Source: Panicum virgatum (Eukaryota; Streptophyta; Magnoliopsida; Poales; Poaceae). Taken from it: a DNA stretch of 64,000 nt. The notes beneath the pieces were generated by a model that was not told the origin of the DNA, did no database searches, and was given only the letters and a program-made list of their open reading frames with translations. The stretch covers positions 21,686,913-21,750,912 of the forward strand of contig NC_053147.1 of assembly GCF_016808335.1 (NCBI RefSeq), in the 5' to 3' direction. Every line of letters starts with the position of its first letter. Within the stretch, counting starts at the first letter, position 1. Below are positions 57,231 through 64,000 of the stretch, piece by piece. The translations under genes were made by a program, and so were the position numbers.

Positions 57231-57705
57231 GAGGTCCGGAGCTCCGGATGCGCAGGTCCAGGCAGCACGATGCTTGTTACAGAGTGGTGGAGTGTGTAGG
57301 CTTAGGGTACGGAACCAGGCTAAGGCGCTACACAGGGCTCCGGACCACTCCAGGAAACAAACCCGACTTTACCGGACCTGGCTCCGACATTCCGGACCCC
57401 TCCCTAGCAGTGGGTGAGACCATTCTGTCGTACTCGATCCTTTGAGATATGGAGCTGGACCTGCCGTGTAGGACTTAGGAAGCCAACCCTTGAGCTAGAA
57501 CGAGGTCCGGGCTCCTAATTACCCAGCTCCGGGTACTAGAGCACTCGTTACAGGGTGGTGGAGCGTGTAGGCTTTGGGTATGGAACCAGCTAAGCGGCTA
57601 CACAGGACTCCAGACCACCCCAGGAAACAAGCACCCCCTCTCCAGAGCAGGTCCCTAGGGGTCCAGACCCCTCTCCCAGCAGCAAAGGGGCTCCAGACCT
57701 GTACG
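57231..57705. repeat. 271-bp tandem repeat, two units
   Basis: The words gttacagrgtggtggagygt, gctacacagg and ccaggaaacaa recur at 57276 and 57547 onward, a 271-bp period with indels. TCCGGA and CCGGAC words are frequent. Such tandem arrays upstream of the 3' LTR are usual in Tat elements. Confidence 0.75.
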
Positions 57706-57870
57706 GCAGTCCGGCAACTCAATACAGATCTTAGATGTAGCAACAAGAGTGGACGTCCGCGCGGGGGTTAGCAACAAGAGTGGACAATCGAAATGCGAAA
57801 TAAGATTTTGACACAAAGATAGAACTGGGGGCAAATCTTTCCTTTGCAACTTGATGTACATTTCTTGCGT

Positions 57871-58010
57871 GATGGATGCCATATGCCGGGTTTATGAGGG
57901 CGGACCTCTACCGCTCTGGGCCGCGCGTTAATGTGAGCCGATGGTGCGATGGATGCCAGAGGTCGGGTTTACGAGGATGGACCCCCACCGCTCTAGACCG
58001 CACGCTAATT
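57871..58010. repeat. 77-bp tandem repeat, two units
   Basis: gatggatgcc starts at 57871 and 57948. Both units continue with cgggttta, ggcggacc or gatggacc, and ccgctct...ccgc. Confidence 0.8.
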
Positions 58011-58145
58011 CTATCTTATTACAGAGGAAAAATTCATTTCCTGCTCTGTCTAAGTGTAAAACTTACGCAGATGCTCTATGTTCCATGGGTTGGGTAGCGG
58101 CACCCCTTCTTCTGTGGCAAGGCGAACGCATCCGGGCCGGCATAC

Positions 58146-58967
58146 TTATGTAACCTTGAAGGGACCCTCCCAGCCGGGGGAGAGTTTGTGGAGCCCTGCT
58201 CGGTTTAGGATCCGCCTTAGGACGAGGTCCCCAGCCCGGAGCTCCCTACTGTGCACGAACCGTTGATGATAACGCCTAAGCGTCTGGTTGTAGCATGCAT
58301 TTCGGATTGGTGCTCGCCACCTTCGTTCGTCAACGAAGTCCACATTATCACGCCGCAGTTGTTCCTGCATGGATTCGTCAAAAGCCTGGACCCGTGGTGA
58401 GCTCAGGTGAATTTCTGGGGGAAGGCATGCTTCAGCCCCGTAGACCAGGAAGAATGGGGTCTCCCCGGTGGCTCGGCTGGGTGTGGTCCGGTTGCCCCAT
58501 AGTACGCACGGGAGCTCATCAACCCATTTTGCACCATGCTTCTTCAAGCAGTTATAGGTGCGGGTCTTGAGTCCCCTAAGGACCTCTGCATTCTCTCTCT
58601 CGACCTGTCCATTGCTGCGGGGATGTGCCACGGACGCAAAGCATAGCTGGATGCCGATGTCCTCGCAGTACTCTTGGAAGAGTCTGCTTTTGAATTGGGT
58701 CCCGTTATCCGCGATGATGCGGCTAGGGATGCCAAATCTGCACACAATGGACTTGAGGAATGCGACTGCTAATTTTTTGGTGAGGTTCACCACAGGGGTA
58801 ACCTCCGGCTATTTTGTGAATTTGTCAATGGCGACGTAGAGGAACCGGTACCCGCCGACGGCCCGGGGGAACGGCCCCAGGATATCCACGCCCAATACGG
58901 CGAATGGCCATGAGGGCGGGATCATTTGCAGAGCTTGAGCCGGTGTGTGTATTTGATTTGCATGGAA
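58146..58967 (-). pseudogene. Gypsy integrase core and C-terminus
   Basis: Reads through the first catalytic Asp (VDILGPFP), the second (RIIADNGTQFKS) and the catalytic Glu region (HPRSNGQVERENAEVLRG), then the C-terminal GDLVLRRI block. A stop near 58803 sits where Trp is expected in FTKWPEVTP. Confidence 0.85.
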
Positions 58968-59874
58968 CTACCATACTTTGCATGACCTTACCAGCTCAGC
59001 TGCATCCTGGAGTGCTGTCGGCCAGTAGAAGCCATGCCGAAAGGCCTTACCAACAAGCGTGCGAGATGAGGAATGACTTCCACACTCGCCTCCATGGATC
59101 TCCGCGAGCAACTCGCGGCCCTGTTCCTGGGAAATGCACCGCATGAGGATACCATTGGCGCCACGGCGGTAGAGATCCCCTTCTACCACCGCATAGCGTT
59201 TAGCCAATCGTACTATGCGCTTAGCAGACACATCATCATCAGGAAGGATATTGTCTTTCAGGTAGTCCCGGATCTCGGAGATCCATGCATCGGGACCTAC
59301 CTGAGCTGGTGGGAGTGGCTCTATGAGGTCTCCAGGATCCTCAACAGCGCACACAACCCTGGGCGGACACCACGGATGGAATGCCGCCGGGACCACTAGC
59401 TTCGAGGTGCTAGCTTGATCCCCTTCACCCAGTTCGGCAGGCTGGGCGGTAGGTTTCAGCAACCGTCTTTCAAAAACGCCCTCGGGCACGGGTGCCCAGG
59501 TAGATGCTCTCGCGGAGAGATCATCTGCTGCTGAGTTGAATTCGCAGAGAACATGTTGCAGTTCCAAGGCATCGAAGTCCTTCTCGATCTTCCTCACGTG
59601 AATGAGGTATGCCGCGAGCTGGGGATTGTTGCAGCTGCAATTCCCCCGGACCTGCTTGATGATTAGCTGAGAATCTCCCTTCACCAGGAGCTGCCGGACC
59701 CCCCAGAGACAGGGCTTGTGTCAGGCCAAAGATCAAAGCTTCATACTCTGCCATGTTGTTGGTAGCCTTGAACTCAAGGTGCACCATGTACTTCAGCTGA
59801 TCTCAGTTTGGGTCGATGAGGACCACACCAGCTCCAGCCCAATGCTTGCGGACATACCCGTCGAAGAAGAGTGT
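58968..59874 (-). pseudogene. Gypsy RNase H and integrase zinc region
   Basis: The RNase H words KATNNMAEYEALIFGLT and GDSQLIIKQVRGNCSC lie in two frames (shift near 59690). Further on, the integrase zinc region reads HGGECGSHSSSRTLVGKAFR and ends SCKVW, where the family normally has C-x2-C, so one zinc ligand appears replaced by Trp. Stops flank both ends. Confidence 0.8.
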
Positions 59875-61560
59875 CTAGTGGGGCTCGGTGAAGACTGGTG
59901 TCCTGACTTCCGGCTCCGGGGGTCCGGCGTTGAGGTCCGAACCCCCAGAATTGCTTGGGGAAGGAGTCCATTCTGCTATGAAATCAGCCAGGATTTGGCT
60001 TTTGACTGCATGGCGGGTCTGGAAGTCCAGCTGGAACTCAGCCAACTCCGCTGCCCACTTGGCGATGTTGCCCGTGGCGTTGGAGTTGTGTAGGATCGCT
60101 CTCAACGGATAAAAGGTCACTACGACAACTCTGTGTGCCTGAAAATAGTAGCGCAGTTTCTTGGATGCAATAAGTATGGCATAGATAAACTTATCCGTCT
60201 CAAGATACCTGGCCTTTGCCTCGTGGAGGACTTCGCCGACGTAGTAGACTGGCTTCTGGATGGTCCGGACCCTGGCCTCCGGGTCCGGCTTGCCCTTGTC
60301 CACAATGTCAGGTCCTTGGGCCCCCAGCGGTTCTGGGTTCCCACTGGGTCGAGGCTCCTCCGGACCCCCTTGTGCGGGGTCCGGACCTTCAGACAGAGGA
60401 GTGGCTGCCGAACCCCCATGTCCGTGGCCCGGCTCACCATCCTTAGCCGGGGAGACCCTGGTGTCCCCCTGGCGAGCTTGCTCCTTCCTCTCGATGACCA
60501 GCACCATGCTGACCGCCTCTGCAGACACAACAAGATACAAAAACAACGTCTCACCTGGCTCTGGAGCCACCAATACTGGCAGTGAGGTGAGGTGCTGCTT
60601 CAATTCCTGGAAGGCTTGTTCAGCCTCTTCAGTCCAAGGGAATGGACCGAACCTCCTCAATAGCTTGAAGAAGGGGAGGACCCTCTCAGCTAGCCTCGAA
60701 ATGAAGCGGCTAAGAGCGGCCAGAGATCCAGTAAGCTTCTGGACGTCCTTGATGCGGCCCGGAGACCTCATCGTCTCGATCGCCTTGATCTTGGCTGGGT
60801 TTGCCTCGATGCCTCGATGTGAGACCAGGAAACCCAGCAGCTTCCCTGCCGAGACGCCGAAAACACACTTCTCGGGATTCAGCTTCGTGCGCGTGGCGCA
60901 CAGTCGGTCAAAGACGAGGGATAGGTCATCTACTAGTGTTGACCCTACCTTAATCTTGACTACAATGTCATTGACGTACACCTCAACTATATCTCTAATT
61001 AGATTACAGAAAGTTTTGTTCATAGCTCGCACAAACGTGGGTAAGGCATTCCGCAGACCATATGGCATGACAATATAGCAATAAAGTTCATCCACAGTTA
61101 CAAAAGCAGTATGTTTCCTATCCTCTCTAGACATCTGAATCTGGTGGAAACCAGAGTATGCATCTAGGAAAGACAAAAGGTCACACCCGGAGGTGGAGTC
61201 CACAATCTGATCGATACGTGAAAGAGGATAGGGGTCTCTAGGACATGCCTTGTTGAGGCTGGTGTAGTCGATGCACATCCGAAGCTTCCTGTTGGCCTTT
61301 GGGACGACGACTGGGTTGGCCAACCACTCGGGGTGGTGGATCTCCTCGATGAAGCCAGCGTGTAGCAGCTTGCGGACTTCTTCACGGATGAAGTTTTGCC
61401 GCTCCACGGACTGCTTCCGAGGTTTCTGGCGTACCGGCGTGGCGTCGGGGTAGATCCTCAGATGGTGCTCGATCACTTCCCTGGGGATCCCGGGCATCTG
61501 TGTCGGTTCCCAGGCGAACACGTCCACATTTGCCCGGAGGAAACTGATGAGCACGTATTC
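59875..61560 (-). pseudogene. Gypsy reverse transcriptase with mutated YVDD box
   Basis: 559 codons from ATG 61554. RT blocks: RKLRMCIDYTSLNKACPRD, LSFLDAYSGFHQIQMSRED and MPYGLRNALPTF. The catalytic box reads EVYVNDIVVK, so the first Asp of the essential DD pair is Asn (codon at 60972-60970). The thumb and connection follow (VQKLTGSLAALSRFISRLAE), then a Gly/Pro/Glu-rich insert and a RNase H-like connection (YFQAHRVVVVTFYPLRAIL). As it stands this RT could not be active. Confidence 0.9.
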
Positions 61561-62202
61561 CTATTTCTCCTCCAGGTTTCCCGCGATGCGGGTGGTCCTG
61601 GAGGAGTCCGCTCCGATCTGCACGGTCTTCACGGGAACATTGTCCGGGTCGGACGGTTGAACCTTATGTGCCCTAGTAGGCACCTTGGCTCGCGAGGTGG
61701 ATGGGACCTCCTTGGAACGTGCAGCCTCTGCCGCCAGAGCATGCAGCTTCTCAACTGCTGCGACGACAGCGGTGCGGTCACCCCGCACGGTGAGGACACC
61801 GGCAGGGGAAGGCATCTTCAGGACCAAATACCCGTAATGGGCAATGGCCATGAAGCGGTAGAGAGCCGGCCTGCCAATGATGGCATTGAACGGGAGGTTC
61901 ACCTCCGCAACATCGAACTGGACCGGTAGAGTGATGCTCCCCAGAGGGAACACCGGATGTGGGCCTACTCTGGAGAATGGGCGAGAGGGAGTCAGCTTGG
62001 ACTCTGGGATCTGCAGCTACTTGAACGCTGCATAGCTGATGACGTTGAGGCCAGCCCCACCGTCAATCAGCACGTGATAGAGCGTGATGTTGGCTATGAC
62101 AGGGGCGGTGACAAGAGGTAGTACACCAGCCCCGACCATGTTCTCCGGGCAGTCAGATGGCCCGAAAGAGATGGTGGTGTTCCTCCACCTGTGGTGCGGC
62201 AC
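61561..62202 (-). pseudogene. Gypsy protease region
   Basis: Contains YHVLIDGGAGLNVISYAAF, the DGG version of the aspartic protease active site usual in this lineage, then FDVAEVNLPFNAIIGRPALY. TAG stops lie at 62019-62017 and near 61563-61561, each at a place where the family reads through. Confidence 0.8.
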
Positions 62203-62238
62203 CGCCTTCGGGACCCCCGGCTTTGCCGAAAGGACCTC

Positions 62239-63970
62239 TCAGTGAAGGGTCTTCACGTCCTGCCGGGAGACAAGCTCCCAGCTTCCGCCGTACATTACGT
62301 ACAGCTTCTTGCGGCGGTCCTCGTTGTCAGAGTCGGAGTTGTCGTGGCTGTAAACGCCCTTCAGCTCCCGAGCGGGGGATTGGTACCCCAGCTCCTTCTC
62401 CCCGACAGCGGTCTCGCTGTCGGAGGCTTTCTCCTTGCCAGACCGCTGGCGAGGAGGGGGTGAGCCGTCCTTGGAGGCCCGCTCACGCCGCCCACTGACC
62501 CGCTTCGCGAGTTTCTGGATCTCGCGGCAGTCAGCGGCGCTGTGGCGAGCGGTGGGATGAACTGGGCATGAACCTCCGTTGCCACCTTGCGGGCGCGGAC
62601 GCTTGTCATGTGTATTCTGGCCCCCAGCCGATGCCGCAGCAGCTGGTGCCGTTGCTGCAGCGCCTGTACCACCGGAATGTGGCTCCCCGCGACCCCGGTT
62701 CTTGTTCTTCTTTTTCTTGCCACCTCCCTGGACGGTATCTCCGGAGCCACCAGCCTTGGCGTCTCCGTCTTGGGGGGCTGAGTGCCATGCGCAGCCCTCA
62801 GCGGCCCTGGCACACTTGTCAGCCAGGGAGAAAAGCGTGGTAACGCTTTCCACCTCGTGCGTCGCCAGTTTCTCGATCATCTTCTCATCACGTACCCCCT
62901 GACGGAAAGCAGTAATGATGGATGCATCAGAGATACGAGAAATGGTACCCCGTACCTTGGTGAAGCGCGAGATGAATGCCCGGAGCGTCTCTCCGGGTTT
63001 CTGCCTCACGGCGTGGAGGTGAGCCTCCACACCATGCTGCTGGTACGCACTGGCGAATTTCGCAGTGAACCTCGCACAGAGCTCCTCCCAGGACTGAATC
63101 GTCCCAGGAGTGAGGTTCATGAGCCAAGTCCGGGCTGGCCCAGTCAAGGCTACATGAAAGTAGCTCGCCATGACAGCGTTGTTGCCACCAGCTTCTGTGA
63201 TGGCGGTAACGTACACCTGCCGACAGGAATTCCGACAGATTAGTGGTACCGTCGTACTTCTCCGGCAGGTGCGGGCGGAACTTGGACGGCCATGCCACCG
63301 CGCAGAGGTGATCCGCCAGCGCAGTGCAGCCCACCCCAGCCACCGGGGTGCCCGCCTGTATCCGGGCATTTCCCGGAAGTTTGGGTGCCGCTGCATCCAA
63401 GTCGGCGTTGAGGTTGCGGCCCTCGATGTTGAGGCGGCGTTCTCGCGCCCTTTCCACGGAGATGCGGGTGTCCTCACCCGCGCGCCTGCGGTTGAGCTCC
63501 GCCCGCAGGTCTTCTATTCACGCACCCCTCACCGTGGGGGAGCGCACGGACGCCGACGCACCGCCCTGGCGCCGGTGGTAGGGTACCACCGCATTGCCAG
63601 GCGGAGGTCGTTGCCCAGTCCTTGCAGAACTGGGGGAGGCCTGAGCCAGATGGAGGAGACGGTCAACGTCGTCACGCCACTGCCTCAGGGCGTCTGGCGA
63701 GGCTGCAGCAGCTGGTGGGTTGCGAAGCAACTCCCTAGCTGCCGCCAGCGCTCCACCACTCGCAGCTTGTGAGGGGGCCCTTGTCGGGCGCCCTGACTCT
63801 TGCTGACGTGTAGCGCGCGTCGCTGCCGACGGTGGCTGCTCCACGGGCACGGTTGCCCCTGGCACAGGAAGGCGAGAGGCGTGTGGCGCGGATGACGCCA
63901 CACCATCCGTCATCTCCACGTCGTCGTCGTGGTGGGAGTGCTCCACCACCCGAACCATGGAGATGAGCAA
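62239..63970 (-). pseudogene. Gypsy gag, frameshifted
   Basis: It starts at ATG 63970 or 63958 with an acidic His/Asp patch. The N-terminal domain (63518-63970) is followed by shifts near 63500 and 63230. The conserved core reads HLPEKYDGTTNLSEFL, then YFHVALTGPARTWLMNLTPG and EELCARFTAKFASAYQQHGV. A Lys-rich, Gly-rich nucleocapsid region follows with a zinc-binding-like CPVHPTARHSAADC. It ends near 62239. Confidence 0.85.
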
Positions 63971-64000
63971 GAGATGAACTAAGACCAGCTAAAGCTTCCC

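Larger units (their letters stand above)
54741..64000 (-). mobile_element. Tat/Retand-type Ty3/gypsy element, 5' end beyond the window
   Basis: Minus orientation: gag at the right edge, then protease, reverse transcriptase, RNase H and integrase (gypsy order), followed by a long repeat-rich 3' region with an antisense ORF, and the 3' LTR. This architecture, with an additional ORF between pol and the 3' LTR, is known for the Tat/Retand lineage of grasses. Every coding part carries stops or frameshifts. The gag start lies within 40 bp of the window end, so the leader and 5' LTR lie outside. Confidence 0.9.

Overview
The window is nuclear DNA from a grass, probably a panicoid or other PACMAD grass. 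The evidence is intron-rich plant genes with GT-AG introns, GC-rich grass-style single-exon genes, and dense grass-type transposons (Stowaway, Harbinger and MULE MITEs, a tRNA-derived SINE, Maximus/SIRE-type copia and Tat/Retand-type gypsy). The species cannot be named from the sequence alone. No rRNA, tRNA, CRISPR or organellar sequence was seen.

Left part (1-26 kb) is the gene-bearing part. A poly(A)-tailed retroposed sequence (about 1.4-2.6 kb) is followed by a group F bZIP zinc-sensor transcription factor (3407-4090, +). A seven-exon ZNF830-type zinc-finger gene (7182-11414, -) carries a SINE with perfect target duplications in intron 4. A small graveyard follows, with a Stowaway MITE, an LTR-like piece, a FAR1-type exon and an orphan exon. 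Then comes a complete 17-exon SPT6-like elongation factor gene (15211-23153, -) ending in a GW/WG-rich tail. Near 25.6 kb is a GC-rich, unrecognised single-exon gene. I rebuilt the two multi-exon genes exon by exon. Reading frames close at every junction and give 369 and 1644 aa, matching the family sizes.

Middle (26-49.5 kb) is built of transposons. Two MULE-type MITEs sit side by side, each with its own 9-bp target duplication. Next is a 2.7-kb MULE with about 430-460-bp inverted repeats, holding a Myb/SANT-like gene and an opposed fragment resembling the start of a MURA transposase. A 15.8-kb copia element on the minus strand (33719-49517, 5-bp duplication GTGGC) follows. It contains a third ORF, a 2.2-kb solo LTR of a related family (duplication CATAG) and a partial LTR element, and its 5' LTR is cut by an internal deletion. 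Both copia families carry arrays of short palindromes upstream of the LTR TATA box. A similar array lies inside the element just upstream of the third ORF.

Right part (49.5-64 kb): a GC-rich promoter region leads into an EID1-like (EDL3-type) F-box gene (52007-52891, +), then a small tandem duplication split by two MITEs. From 54741 to the window edge lies a Tat/Retand-type gypsy element on the minus strand: 3' LTR, an antisense coiled-coil ORF, hairpin and tandem repeats, integrase, RNase H, reverse transcriptase with a mutated catalytic motif, protease and gag. Its 5' LTR lies outside the window.
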